From Mesorhizobium sp. M4B.F.Ca.ET.203.01.1.1 (GTDB lineage: Bacteria > Pseudomonadota > Alphaproteobacteria > Rhizobiales > Rhizobiaceae): a stretch of DNA of 64,000 nucleotides. The notes below the pieces were generated by a model, which saw only the letters and a list, made by a program, of their open reading frames with translations, had not been told where the DNA came from and did not search any database. The stretch covers positions 431,848 through 495,847 of the forward strand of contig NZ_SRUO01000005.1 in assembly GCF_004791025.1 (NCBI RefSeq), written 5' to 3'. Each line of letters starts with the position of its first letter. Position 1 is the stretch's first letter. Position numbers and translations under genes: made by a program. Positions 52,503 through 61,765 of the stretch are shown here, in pieces.

Positions 52503-53513
52503 TCAGCCTTCGACCGGCTCGGCCACCTGCATCAGACAGTCGCCAGCCTCGCACATCGTGTGCAGCCGGCGCGACAGCACGATGCCGCTCTCGGCGAAAT
52601 GCATGGCTTCCTCGTCGACATCAAGCCGTTCGAGGTCGTGATACCAGCCGGCCAATTGTCCAGCGCTCACGCTGTCACCGAGCCTGACGGCGGGCTCGAA
52701 CCAGCCGCGCCGCGTCGCATAAATGCCCTGGCTGTGGCGGGACAGCGAAAGCAGGCGCGTTGGAGCGGCAGCCTCGGCATCCGGCGCGAGCACAGGGGCC
52801 TCGACCACGCCCAACGCCACCATCAGCCTGTCGAGTGCGCGGGCGGTGAGCGCCATCGAATCCACCGTGGCCGTGCCGCCGCCACCGAACTCGCCGCTGA
52901 CGCCGATCGCGCCGGCCCGGCGCGCGGCACCCATCGAGGTTGGCGAGGCAGCGCCATTGTCGGCAATGAAGCCATAGGGCATGCCGAGCGTGCGCATCAG
53001 CTCGACGCCGCGCCGGTGGCGCTCGGGCTCGGCATTGCGTTCGACCAACGCCGTCGGCAGATGCTCCATCGAGGTGCCGCCGGAATGGATGTCGAAGACG
53101 ACGTCGTGGCGGGCAAACAGCTCGGTCTCGAGGAAATTGGCCAGCCGGCCGGTCGGCGTGCCCGAGGGATCGCCCGGAAAGGCGCGGTTGAGGTTGCCGC
53201 CGTCGAGCGGCGAGCAGCGCTTGGCGGCCATCACCGCCGGCGCGTTCGCCATCGGCAGGATGGTGACGCGACCCCTGATCCGCCTGGGATCGAGCCTGCG
53301 CACAAGCTTGGCCAGCGACAACTCGCCCTCATATTCGTCGCCGTGATTGCCGGCCATCAAAAGCAGCGACGGGCCTTCGCCGTTGCGGATCAGGCAGATC
53401 GGCACCTTGACCTGGAAATAGGGCGAGCGGTCGATCGAGAACGGAATGCTCAAGTGCGCGAGCGTCTTGCCGTCGCGGTCGAAATCGAGCGTATGGACGA
53501 GGCCGGTATGCAT
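52503..53513 (-). CDS. Succinylglutamate desuccinylase/aspartoacylase family deacylase
   Basis: A 336-residue zinc carboxypeptidase-fold deacylase. Zinc ligands are His and Glu of AGNHGDEYEG and His of FDIHSGGT; the catalytic Glu is in SGEFGGGGT. The pattern resembles DoeB/AstE-type N-acyl amino acid deacylases. The start at 53513 (MHTGLVH) gives the normal length. It lies 10 bases after ridA; with the PLP enzyme it suggests deacylation of an N-acyl amino acid before deamination (inference). Confidence 0.85.
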   Translation of the reverse strand: MHTGLVHTLDFDRDGKTLAHLSIPFSIDRSPYFQVKVPICLIRNGEGPSLLLMAGNHGDEYEGELSLAKLVRRLDPRRIRGRVTILPMANAPAVMAAKRCSPLDGGNLNRAFPGDPSGTPTGRLANFLETELFARHDVVFDIHSGGTSMEHLPTALVERNAEPERHRRGVELMRTLGMPYGFIADNGAASPTSMGAARRAGAIGVSGEFGGGGTATVDSMALTARALDRLMVALGVVEAPVLAPDAEAAAPTRLLSLSRHSQGIYATRRGWFEPAVRLGDSVSAGQLAGWYHDLERLDVDEEAMHFAESGIVLSRRLHTMCEAGDCLMQVAEPVEG

Positions 53514-53523
53514 GGCTCCCCCC

Positions 53524-53868
53524 TCAGACAGCCGCGACCGCCGTGACCTCGATGCGCAGGTCCGGATCGGCCAGCCGCGCCTCGACGCAGGCGCGGGCAG
53601 GCAGCCGCGTTGGGTCCACCCAGGCATCGTAGATCTTGTTCATCGCATCGAAGTCGCCGATCTGCGGCAGGAAGATGTTGACCGCTACGAGCTTCGACTT
53701 GCTGCTGCCGGCTTCGATGAGCAGCGACTCGATCTTGGCCAGCACATCGCTGGTCTGCGCCTCGATCCCGGCCTTGCGGTCGTTGGCGACCTGTCCTGCT
53801 ATGTGCACTATGCCCCCATAGACGACGGCCTGTGACATGCGGGAGCCGGACTGGAAGTATTTGATCAT
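53524..53868 (-). CDS. RidA family enamine/imine deaminase
   Basis: A 114-residue RidA/YjgF protein. Features are MSQAVVYGGIVHIAGQVAND, the subunit-interface segment NIFLPQIGDFDAMNKIYDAW and ARACVEARLADPDLRIEV, with the substrate-binding Arg near the end (RACVEARL). Such proteins hydrolyse reactive enamines released by PLP-dependent deaminases, and the gene directly follows one. Confidence 0.92.
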   Translation of the reverse strand: MIKYFQSGSRMSQAVVYGGIVHIAGQVANDRKAGIEAQTSDVLAKIESLLIEAGSSKSKLVAVNIFLPQIGDFDAMNKIYDAWVDPTRLPARACVEARLADPDLRIEVTAVAAV

Positions 53869-53905
53869 GTCGGATCCTTTCGAGAGTCTCTTCTTGTGGC
53901 CCTGA

Positions 53906-55228
53906 TCAGCCGAAATAGGTGGGGAAGGCGTGCGTCACATGCCCGCTCTCGTCGACGCCGAAGATGACGCGGTAGCGGTCGAGGCAGGTGCAAGGATGCG
54001 AAATGCCGAATTCGATGACGTCGCCGACGGCGATGTCATCGTCCGGCTGAAGCGACAGAAAGGCGTGCTGGTCGTTGAGTTTCACGACCTCGCCTTTTAA
54101 TGGCACCGCAAGCGGGTGGCCGCCGCGATAGACCGTCAGCGGCTTCGGGAAACCCTGGTCGAACGAGACGTCGCGCATGCCCATGCCGCAGATGGCGAGA
54201 CCGGTCTCCGGCCGCGACAGCACCTCGGCCCAGATGCGCAGCGCCGGGCGGAACGAACGCCGCGCCGAAGCGCCGGCGCCATCGACGGCAAAACCGTTGC
54301 GGGCATCGACCGCGCCCAGCGATCGGTCGTAGACGCCATGGTCGTGGAAGAAGATGGCGCCGCTGCGCAGCACCAGCGTCGCCTTGCCGTCCTTGGCGAC
54401 GATCGGCGACAGCGCCGCGACCACCTTATCGAAGAAGACCGAACCACCGGCCGTCATGATCAGCGGCGTCTCGCCGCCGACACGGGCGCGAAGCCTGAGG
54501 AACATGTCGCCGACATTCGCCAGCAGCGCCGAGACGACCTCGTCGGTGCGGACCGGATCGGGCTCCGCGGCTGCCCCTTCATAGGTCGCGACGCCTGCGA
54601 TCAGCAAGCGTCCGCCGGTCGCCGCGATCGCATCGGCGATCGCCTCGGCTTCGGCGGTGCTTCGCGCACCTGCCCTCGCCGCGCCAAGCTCGACCAGCAC
54701 GCGCAACGGAGCAAGCAAAGCATTGGCGCGCCAGGCCAGCACCAGCGCGTTCACGGCGGCGACCGAGTCGGCGAAGACATAGAGCTCGGCGTTCGGCCAG
54801 GCACCGGCAAGCGCCGCGAGCCGGTTCGCCCCGCCGGTGCCGCCGACCTCGTTGGCGATGATCAGCCGCGTCAGTCCGGCCTTGAGCATCACCGTGGCCT
54901 GCCTGATGTCGGCGACCGTGGTGCCCCACGCGCCAGCCTGGACCAGTGACCGGGCTAGGTCGGGCGCCATCGGCGTCTTGGCATGCGGCGCGATCTCAGC
55001 CCCATGCTCACGGACATAGCGCAGGAACAGGTCGCGATTTGACGCGAAGGCGGCCTCGTCGAGCGTCAGCAAAGGCAGCGACATGCGGCCACCAGCAGGA
55101 TGCCAGCCTTGCAGTCCGACATGGCTGCTGTCTAGCGCGGCCGTGCCGGGCGGCACGCCGCGAATGCGGTCGTCGAGCCAAAAATTTTCATGCACGGCAA
55201 GCGGCGGAGCCGATGTGTTCTCGCTCAT
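53906..55228 (-). CDS. Fold-III PLP enzyme, D-threonine aldolase / D-serine deaminase-like
   Basis: A 440-residue protein: alanine-racemase-like barrel (about 45-300) with PLP-Lys in EIAPHAKTPMAPDLA, and a C-terminal beta domain of the D-serine dehydratase type with probable zinc ligands in NDQHAFL and SHPCTCLDRY. The N-terminal ~45 residues extend beyond the barrel, as in amino acid deaminase family members. A D-amino acid deaminase or D-3-hydroxyamino acid aldolase is likely; RidA following it fits a deaminase. First gene of a minus-strand operon, divergent from the amidohydrolase. Confidence 0.85.
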   Translation of the reverse strand: MSENTSAPPLAVHENFWLDDRIRGVPPGTAALDSSHVGLQGWHPAGGRMSLPLLTLDEAAFASNRDLFLRYVREHGAEIAPHAKTPMAPDLARSLVQAGAWGTTVADIRQATVMLKAGLTRLIIANEVGGTGGANRLAALAGAWPNAELYVFADSVAAVNALVLAWRANALLAPLRVLVELGAARAGARSTAEAEAIADAIAATGGRLLIAGVATYEGAAAEPDPVRTDEVVSALLANVGDMFLRLRARVGGETPLIMTAGGSVFFDKVVAALSPIVAKDGKATLVLRSGAIFFHDHGVYDRSLGAVDARNGFAVDGAGASARRSFRPALRIWAEVLSRPETGLAICGMGMRDVSFDQGFPKPLTVYRGGHPLAVPLKGEVVKLNDQHAFLSLQPDDDIAVGDVIEFGISHPCTCLDRYRVIFGVDESGHVTHAFPTYFG

Positions 55229-55305
55229 CGAATGCTACCTCTTGCGCCATCGCCAAACGAGGGCCTGACCGATTGCCGGCGCCCCCCACAGCCTGCGAGA
55301 AACGC

Positions 55306-56247
55306 GTGCCAGCCCCCTACTCCGGACCGATCATCGACGCCCATCATCATCTCTGGGACCTCGGCCTCGGCCGGCACCCCTGGCTGAACGCCACGGCCGG
55401 CGAGCGCGGCGGCCTGGGCGAGCTTGGCCCGCTGCGCCGCAACTATCTGCCGCAGGATTATCTGCGCGATGCCGGCCGGCATAATGTCGTTGCCAGCGTA
55501 CATGTCGAAGCCGGCTGGGCCGCCGGCGACTGCGTCGGCGAGACGCGCTGGCTGGAGACGCTCGAAAAGTCGCAAGGCGTCGCAGCCCGCTATGTCGTCC
55601 ACGTGCCGCTGGCCAGCCGACAGGCGCCGGCGATGATCGAGGCGCAGGCCGCGTTCGACCGCGTCGTCGGCGTCCGCGACATTCTGAGCTGGGATCCTGA
55701 TCCGGCGCGCCGCTTCGCCGCCCGCGACGGCATCATGGACGATCCGGCCTGGCGCTCCGGACTGAAGCTGCTCGGGCGCTACGGTCTCTCTTTCGACCTG
55801 ATGGTGTTCCCGCGCCAACTGGCTGACGCCGCTCGCCTCGCCGCGGCGTTTCCGGACCAGCAATTCGTCCTCAACCATTGCGGCAGCCCGATCGACCGTG
55901 ACGCCGACGGCATGCGCAGGTGGCGCGACGGGCTGCGGCTGCTGGCGCAGCGCGACAACGTCGCCGTCAAGATCTCCGACCTCGTCGCCTACGATCATGA
56001 CTGGACGCTCGACAGCCTGCGACCGGTGGTCCTGCACTGCATCGACTGTTTCGGCGCGGATCGCGCCATGTTCGGCTCCGACTTTCCCGTCGCCGGCCTG
56101 CACGCCTCGTTCGACGAGGTGTATGACAGCTTCAAAGCCATTTCGGCTGGCCTTTCCGCGGACGAGCAGGGAGCACTGTTCTTCGGCAACGCAAGGCGCA
56201 TCTACCGGCTGGACGAATTGTCATCGGCGGGCCTGCTCCCTGCCTGA
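55306..56247 (+). CDS. Amidohydrolase-2 family protein (lactonase-like)
   Basis: A 313-residue TIM-barrel hydrolase. Metal ligands are in IIDAHHHLWDL, His of VLNHCGSP and Asp of MFGSDFPVAGL. The pattern resembles L-fuconolactonase and similar dicarboxylate/lactone hydrolases. The GTG at 55306 (VPAPYSGP) is chosen because the metal motif normally begins about 10 residues from the start; upstream frame is also open but poor. The end overlaps the convergent permease gene by 27 bases. Confidence 0.82.
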   Translation: MPAPYSGPIIDAHHHLWDLGLGRHPWLNATAGERGGLGELGPLRRNYLPQDYLRDAGRHNVVASVHVEAGWAAGDCVGETRWLETLEKSQGVAARYVVHVPLASRQAPAMIEAQAAFDRVVGVRDILSWDPDPARRFAARDGIMDDPAWRSGLKLLGRYGLSFDLMVFPRQLADAARLAAAFPDQQFVLNHCGSPIDRDADGMRRWRDGLRLLAQRDNVAVKISDLVAYDHDWTLDSLRPVVLHCIDCFGADRAMFGSDFPVAGLHASFDEVYDSFKAISAGLSADEQGALFFGNARRIYRLDELSSAGLLPA

Positions 56248-57192
56248 GAGAAGCAGCAGGCCGAGAATCAGCGAGCCGAACAGGATGCTGCGCCAGCCGG
56301 GCGATGCGTTGACGACGGTGATCAGCGCGGTGATCGTCACCAGCAGGATCGCGCCGGGAATGGTCCCGGCATAGGTGCCGAGCCCGCCGAGAATGGACGT
56401 GCCGCCGAGCACCACCGCCGCGATCGAGGCAAGCAGGTAGGGATCGCCGATCCCGACATAGCCCTGTCCGTTCATGCCGAGCACAAGCACGCCGGCGAGC
56501 CCCGCGGTGAAGCCGCTGATGCCGTAGACGGCAAGCGTCGTCGACGTTACCGGCACGCCGGACAGGGTAGCGGCAAGCGGATTGGCGCCCATGGCGAAGA
56601 TGCGCGCGCCGAAAGGCGTGGCATGCATCACCGTCAGCACGATCGCGGAAACGGCCACCCAGAGCAGAATGCCCGCCGGAATCCCGGCCGGCCGCGCATT
56701 GCCGAGCCAATGGACGAGCGGGTTTTCGGCCGTAACGGCGCTGCCGCCCGCAATGATGATCAGCAGACCCTGCAGGAAGGTCGCCATGGCCAGCGTCATG
56801 ATCATCGGATGAACGCGCAGCAGCGCGACGCCAAGTCCATTAACCAGGCCGATCATTGTGGTCAGCGCAAGCACCGCGAAGACCGGCGCAAGGCCGGTCG
56901 GATCGGCCTGCCATGACAGCAACGGCAGGCTGATGGCGCTGACGGTGACGATCGCGGCAACGGAAAGATCGATGCCGCCGGCGATCACGACGAAGGTCTG
57001 GCCCGCAGCGACCAGGCCGATCACGGCGCCAAGTTCGACCAGATAGCGCAGATGGCCATAGGCGCCGAAGCCGCGCGAGGCGAAGCTCGCGCCGATCCAC
57101 ACCGCTGCGACGATGGCGACGGTGAGGAAAGGCCGGCTCTTCAGGATCGCCACGGCGCGCCTGCCGCCCGCGTTGTCGTTCCAGGCTGTCAT
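56221..57192 (-). CDS. Sugar ABC transporter permease (RbsC-like)
   Basis: A 323-residue CUT2-type permease. Motifs are GGIDLSVAAIVTVSAI, TPFGARIFAMGANPLAATLSG in the coupling loop and GGTSILGGLGTYAGTIPGA. The start at 57192 overlaps the stop of the second permease by four bases. Two permease genes in one CUT2 operon imply a heterodimer. The 3' end overlaps the amidohydrolase gene convergently. Confidence 0.92.
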   Translation of the reverse strand: MTAWNDNAGGRRAVAILKSRPFLTVAIVAAVWIGASFASRGFGAYGHLRYLVELGAVIGLVAAGQTFVVIAGGIDLSVAAIVTVSAISLPLLSWQADPTGLAPVFAVLALTTMIGLVNGLGVALLRVHPMIMTLAMATFLQGLLIIIAGGSAVTAENPLVHWLGNARPAGIPAGILLWVAVSAIVLTVMHATPFGARIFAMGANPLAATLSGVPVTSTTLAVYGISGFTAGLAGVLVLGMNGQGYVGIGDPYLLASIAAVVLGGTSILGGLGTYAGTIPGAILLVTITALITVVNASPGWRSILFGSLILGLLLLSGREQARR

Positions 57193-58154
57193 GGCTGCAC
57201 CTTGCGGAATTGCGGGATGGCGACGGCGCCGATGATGATCAGCCCCTGCGCGACATACTGCGCCACCGGCGTGAAGCCGAGGAAGAACATGACGCTGATC
57301 ATCAGGCTGAGCAGCAGGCTGCCGGCCAGCGCGCCGCGCATCGTGCCCTGCCCGCCGAGGAAGCCGATGCCGCCGAGCACGGCGGCGGCGATGGAGTTGA
57401 GCGTGAAGGCGTTGCCGATCACCGGATCGCCCGAGCCCGTCTGTGCGGCGACGAAGAGGCCGGCGCTGGTCGAGAGGAGGCCGCTGATCGCATAGGCGGC
57501 GACGCGCGCCATATCGACCGGCACGCCGGACCGATAGGCGCCGACCGGATTCTCGCCGGCAGCATAGAGGCTCAATCCCAGCGGCGTCGCCAGATAGAGC
57601 TTCCACAGCAGGACGATCATCACCAGAAGCACGAAGGCAGCGGGGGTATCGCCGGCCAGCAGGTCGGAGAGCCATTCCGGAATGGCGCCGCCTGGCCGCG
57701 GCAGGATCAGCAGCGCGGCCCCGCCGATGATGAAGGAGCCGGCGAGCGTCACCACGATCGCCGGCAGGCGAAGCCTGACGACGATGAAGCCGGTGACGGC
57801 TCCGATGCCGAGCCCGGCCGTTGCAACGGCAGCAGCGCCGCCGGCGACGCCGAGCGGGCCCGCCATGGTGGTCGCGGCGATGACGGCGCCGAGGCTGACG
57901 GTGGCGCCGATCGCCAGGCTGATGCCGCCGGTGAGCATGAGGATCGCCTGCGCCATCGCCACCAATGCCAGCGGGAACCAGCTCTGGGTGAATTTGGCGA
58001 AGCCGGAGGCCGTGAACAGACCGGGGAACAGCACGCCGTAGGCGATGAGAAACGCCAGCACGACGACGAACAGGCTGCGCACGCCGATGTTGCGGCGCGC
58101 CTGCACCGGCCAGTAGAGCGAGCCGGCAGGTTTCGCGGAGGAAGAAATGCTCAT
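57189..58154 (-). CDS. Sugar ABC transporter permease (RbsC-like)
   Basis: A 321-residue permease paired with the downstream copy. Motifs are GGISLAIGATVSLGAV, TPLGLSLYAAGENPVGAYRSG and GGIGFLGGQGTMRGALAG. The start at 58154 (MSISSS) overlaps the ATPase stop by four bases. Confidence 0.92.
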   Translation of the reverse strand: MSISSSAKPAGSLYWPVQARRNIGVRSLFVVVLAFLIAYGVLFPGLFTASGFAKFTQSWFPLALVAMAQAILMLTGGISLAIGATVSLGAVIAATTMAGPLGVAGGAAAVATAGLGIGAVTGFIVVRLRLPAIVVTLAGSFIIGGAALLILPRPGGAIPEWLSDLLAGDTPAAFVLLVMIVLLWKLYLATPLGLSLYAAGENPVGAYRSGVPVDMARVAAYAISGLLSTSAGLFVAAQTGSGDPVIGNAFTLNSIAAAVLGGIGFLGGQGTMRGALAGSLLLSLMISVMFFLGFTPVAQYVAQGLIIIGAVAIPQFRKVQP

Positions 58155-59659
58155 GCCGCGACCTTCTGCTTCTCGGCGCCCATCGCCGCCGACACGATGG
58201 CTTCTTCGCTCAGCGCCGCGCGCTCGAGGGTGGCGACGATGCGGCCTTCCCGCACCACCGCCACGCGGTCGCACAGATGCACCAGCTCCGGCGTGTCGGA
58301 GCTGAGCAGTACGACGGCCTTGCCGGCGGCGGCGAAGGCGCGCAGCATCAAATAGATCTCGCGTTTGGTCTCGACATCGACGCCGCGCGTCGGGTCGTTG
58401 AGCAGCAGCACCAGCGGATCGTGCGGCATCCATTTCGCCAGCGCCACCTTCTGCTGGTTGCCGCCGGAAAGCGCCTGCGCCGGCCGTTCAAGATCGCCCT
58501 TGATGGCAAGCTGCGCGGCAAGGCCCTTTGCCGTCTTGCGCTCAGCCAGGCGGCTGCGCAGCTTCAGCGCCGGCAGCCGCGCGAAAGCAGGCAGCATCAT
58601 GTTGGTGATGATCGGGTGGATCAGATGCAGTCCCTCGCGCTTGCGATCGGCCGGCACATAGGCGAGGCCGAGCGCATTGGCCTTCGGCACGCCGCCGGGC
58701 AGGCCCGACGCGCCATTGACGCTCGCCGAAGCCGTCCTTGCCGGAATGGCGCCGTAGAGGCCGAGCAGCAGATCCTCCTGCCCCTGCCCGACCAGGCCGC
58801 CGATGCCCAGCACCTCGCCCGTCCTGATGTCGAAATCGACGTCGCGCATCAGGCCGGCCGAGAAGTTGCGGACCGAGATCGCCGTGGCCGTCGACGCGGA
58901 AGGCTGCCACTTGGGAAAGAGATCGCCGGGGTCGCGGCCGACCATCAGCCGCACCAGCCCGCTGGCGTCTGTTCCGTCCAGCGAACGGTCCGCCGTGCAG
59001 GTGCCGTCCTTGAGCACCGTGACATGCTGGCAGAGCGCCATCACCTCGTTCAGCCGATGCGAGATGTAGAGGATGGCGATGCCTTCCCGGCGCAGCCGCT
59101 CCAGCAGATCGGTCAGGATCTTCGTTTCCGTCGCCGACAGCGACGAGGTGGGTTCGTCGAGGATCAGCACCCGCGGCCGGCGGTAGAGCGCCTTGGCGAT
59201 CTCCACCATCTGCCGGCGCCCGAGCGACAGATGCCCGACCGGCGTCGACAGCGGCTCGTGCAGCCCGACGAGGCCGCACGCCGCCCTGGCCCGTGCGGCG
59301 AGCTCATTGTAGTCGACCAGGCCGAAGCGCTTCGGATAGGCGCCGAGGCCGATGTTCTCGGCGATCGAAAGGCTGGCCGTCAGGCTGAGCTCCTGCTGCA
59401 CGACGGCAATGCCGGCCTGCCGCGCCAGCGCCGGCGTCATGCGCGCGACAGCGCGCCCGTCGACCTCGATCGCCCCACCATCCGGGCGCAAGGCCCCGGA
59501 CAGAAGGTTGATCAGCGTCGACTTTCCGGCGCCGTTCTCGCCGAGCAGCGCATGCACGCGGCCGGGCTGGAGAGCGATCGAAACCTCGCGCAGGACGGGG
59601 TTGCCGAAGAAAGCCTTCGACACCCCCCGCGCGGCAAGGAGCGGAGCCCTGGTTGTCAA
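58151..59659 (-). CDS. Sugar ABC transporter ATP-binding protein (double NBD, RbsA-like)
   Basis: A 502-residue ATPase with two nucleotide-binding halves. The first has Walker A GENGAGKST, signature LSLGRRQMVEIAKAL and Walker B LILDEPTSSLS; the second has degenerate Walker A and LSGGNQQKVALAKWM with LLLNDPTRGVDVETK, the usual RbsA pattern, though Asn replaces the usual Asp before the DPTRG step. The start appears to be TTG at 59659 after GGAAGGG; no ATG or GTG gives a full N-terminus. Confidence 0.92.
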   Translation of the reverse strand: MTTRAPLLAARGVSKAFFGNPVLREVSIALQPGRVHALLGENGAGKSTLINLLSGALRPDGGAIEVDGRAVARMTPALARQAGIAVVQQELSLTASLSIAENIGLGAYPKRFGLVDYNELAARARAACGLVGLHEPLSTPVGHLSLGRRQMVEIAKALYRRPRVLILDEPTSSLSATETKILTDLLERLRREGIAILYISHRLNEVMALCQHVTVLKDGTCTADRSLDGTDASGLVRLMVGRDPGDLFPKWQPSASTATAISVRNFSAGLMRDVDFDIRTGEVLGIGGLVGQGQEDLLLGLYGAIPARTASASVNGASGLPGGVPKANALGLAYVPADRKREGLHLIHPIITNMMLPAFARLPALKLRSRLAERKTAKGLAAQLAIKGDLERPAQALSGGNQQKVALAKWMPHDPLVLLLNDPTRGVDVETKREIYLMLRAFAAAGKAVVLLSSDTPELVHLCDRVAVVREGRIVATLERAALSEEAIVSAAMGAEKQKVAA

Positions 59660-59677
59660 TTCTACAACCCTTCCGGC

Positions 59678-60730
59678 TTACTTCTGCGCCAGCAGCTTCT
59701 TGAACAGCTCCTCATCGTAGGGCGAATAGATGTAGCCGTCAGCCGGGAAATCCTTGGCCCTGGCGAGGTATTCGTCGATGTTGGAATTGTCGATCACCGG
59801 CAGCGGGATCTTGACGAAGGCCGGCACGTCCTTGCCTTCAAGCGCCTGAACAGCGGTGTAGGTGGCGAAGGCGCCGAGCCAGTTCGGCTGCATGGTGGCC
59901 CAGCTCTTCAGGCCCTTATCCTTCCACAGTTCGAGGAACTGGCGCGCGTTCTCGCCGGTGATCGGCACCTGGTCGCGGCCCTGCTTGTCGAGCGCCAGCA
60001 CCGCGCCCGCCGACAGCGCGCCGCCGAGCGACAGGATGCCGTCGATCTCGGGATTGGCGAACAGCAGGCTGGTGACGGCTTCCTGCGCCGGCGCGACATT
60101 GTAGGGCGTGTTGGTCTCGGCCAGGACCTTCACATCGGGATGAGCCTTCAACTCGGCATCGGCGCCCTTGCGGCGGTCGTCGCTGACCGAGACGCCGGCC
60201 GGGCCGTTGAGGATCAGGATTTTGCCCTTGCCGCCGATGGCGTCGATCAGGAATTTGGCGGCCTGGTCGCCCCACTGCGAGGAATCGGTGTTGACCTTGG
60301 CGGTCACCTGGTCGGTGTCGACGAGGCTGTCGAAATTGATGATGGCGATGCCCTTGGCGCAGGCGTCGGCGATGACGCGCGCCGGCGCGGTCGAGGAACC
60401 GGCGATCAGGATGATGGCGTCGACATTGGAATCGATCATCGACTGGATCTGCTGGATCTGCACGTTGGCGTCGCCCTGGGCGTCGGTCACCACCAGCTTG
60501 TCGACCAGACCCTGCTTCTTCAGCGTTTCGACCTCGGCCTCGATGGTGCCCTGCGTCTGCTTCATCCAGGTCGGCACCGAATAGATGTTGGCCCAGCCGA
60601 TCGTGTACGGCGCCTTGCGGTCGCCCTTGATGCATTTGGCGGCGGCATTGGCCTGCGAGCCTACGCCCAGGGCCAGGACGAGACCGAGGCAAAGGGCGCT
60701 GGCGGATGCGAAAAACGACGATTTCATCAT
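59678..60730 (-). CDS. Periplasmic sugar-binding protein (CUT2 type)
   Basis: A 350-residue exported protein with signal peptide (KSSFFASASALCLGLVLALG, cleavage after ANAA). The mature protein has IGWANIYSVPTWMKQTQGTIEAE and a typical IIN-FDSLVDTD segment with the DQVTAK loop of ribose/allose-type binding proteins. First gene of the operon, divergent from the IclR regulator; the ligand is unknown. Confidence 0.92.
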   Translation of the reverse strand: MMKSSFFASASALCLGLVLALGVGSQANAAAKCIKGDRKAPYTIGWANIYSVPTWMKQTQGTIEAEVETLKKQGLVDKLVVTDAQGDANVQIQQIQSMIDSNVDAIILIAGSSTAPARVIADACAKGIAIINFDSLVDTDQVTAKVNTDSSQWGDQAAKFLIDAIGGKGKILILNGPAGVSVSDDRRKGADAELKAHPDVKVLAETNTPYNVAPAQEAVTSLLFANPEIDGILSLGGALSAGAVLALDKQGRDQVPITGENARQFLELWKDKGLKSWATMQPNWLGAFATYTAVQALEGKDVPAFVKIPLPVIDNSNIDEYLARAKDFPADGYIYSPYDEELFKKLLAQK

Positions 60731-60849
60731 GACTGTTCCCCTTCAGTGGTTGTGTCCGGGCGTGCGGGGTCGGGACGACAAAACACCGGTTGCCGCGTTG
60801 CGGAACCGCCCGTTCTTTCGTCTGGACTTCTCTGTCCGGCTCGTTAATC

Positions 60850-60887
60850 TGTCCGGTATTTCAGACATCCTGTCTGTATATCGGACA
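60850..60887. promoter_or_regulatory. Tandem IclR-type operators between the sugar operon and the IclR gene
   Basis: Two imperfect palindromes, TGTCCGGTATTTCAGACA (60850-60867) and TGTCTGTATATCGGACA (60871-60887), share the form TGTCYG-N5/6-CRGACA; a further half-site CTGTCCGG lies at 60832-60839. They lie in the promoter region of both divergent genes, so the IclR protein probably controls both. Confidence 0.6.
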
Positions 60888-60965
60888 GACGGGATGCTAG
60901 ACCGAGCCTTGACTTCTTTCAAGCGTCTTGAGACGAGGACTTAAAAATGATTTCGGGCGGCTGAA

Positions 60966-61763
60966 ATGAGCGATGGCGAGACCAATCTGATCGAGGCTGG
61001 CAGTGCGTCACCGCAAGGTGGCGAGCGGCGCCGTGGCATCGACCGCGTCATCATGCTGCTCGAGGCGCTGCTCAGGCACCGCGCGCCGGTGCGCGTCGGC
61101 GACCTCGCCAAGATGATCGGTGCGCCGCGCTCGACCACCTACGAGATCGTCAACAGCCTGCTCGAAGCCGAGATGCTCGAGACTGTCGGCACCGAGGGCT
61201 ATGTCTATTTCGGTCGCGCGATGCACCTGTTCGGCTGGGCCTATTCGCACCACAACGCGCATTACCGGCGCATCCTCGAGACGCTGGACAGGATGGCCGC
61301 GGAGACCGGCGAGACGGTTCAGATGTGTGGGCTGCGCGGCAACAAATACGTCGTCCTCGACTGCCGCGATTCGCCCGGACCGTTCCGCATTTCCAGCGAT
61401 GTCGGCGTCGAGGTGCCGATTCCGTGGACGGCGTCGGGACGTCTGCTGGTCGGCCATATGGGCAAGGAAGAGCTGAAGAGCTTCATTCCCGCCGGCGACT
61501 ACAAACTGCCCGACGGCCGAATCATTCCTGCGGAAGAATTCTTCGCCGACGTCGAACTGGCGCGCCAGCAGGGCTTCAGCGAGACCGCGGCGCTCGCTGA
61601 CCGCTTCACCTGGTGCATGGCCGCGCCGATCCAGGACGGCCACGGCGCCATCAACAAGACGCTCTGTTTCGTACTGCCCGTCGACACGCCGGAAGCGCGC
61701 CGAAGCGAGTTGCTTGCCCTGCTGCGCGAACGCGCCAGCGGCCTGTCGTTGGCGGGAAGCTAG
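60966..61763 (+). CDS. IclR family regulator
   Basis: A 265-residue IclR protein: helix-turn-helix at about 25-85 (VRVGDLAKMIGAPRSTTYEIVNSLL) and effector domain (about 105-255; TGETVQMCGLRGNKYVVLD, VPIPWTASGRLLVGH, DRFTWCMAAPIQDGHGAIN). Divergent from the sugar ABC operon with tandem operators between, so it is its probable regulator. The coding sequence ends two bases before a remnant of another gene. Confidence 0.9.
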   Translation: MSDGETNLIEAGSASPQGGERRRGIDRVIMLLEALLRHRAPVRVGDLAKMIGAPRSTTYEIVNSLLEAEMLETVGTEGYVYFGRAMHLFGWAYSHHNAHYRRILETLDRMAAETGETVQMCGLRGNKYVVLDCRDSPGPFRISSDVGVEVPIPWTASGRLLVGHMGKEELKSFIPAGDYKLPDGRIIPAEEFFADVELARQQGFSETAALADRFTWCMAAPIQDGHGAINKTLCFVLPVDTPEARRSELLALLRERASGLSLAGS

Positions 61764-61765
61764 CT

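Noticed and set aside
58277..60847. 856-codon open frame on the plus strand
   Set aside because: Antisense to the RbsA-like ATPase and the binding protein; the product is compositionally biased and without a domain.
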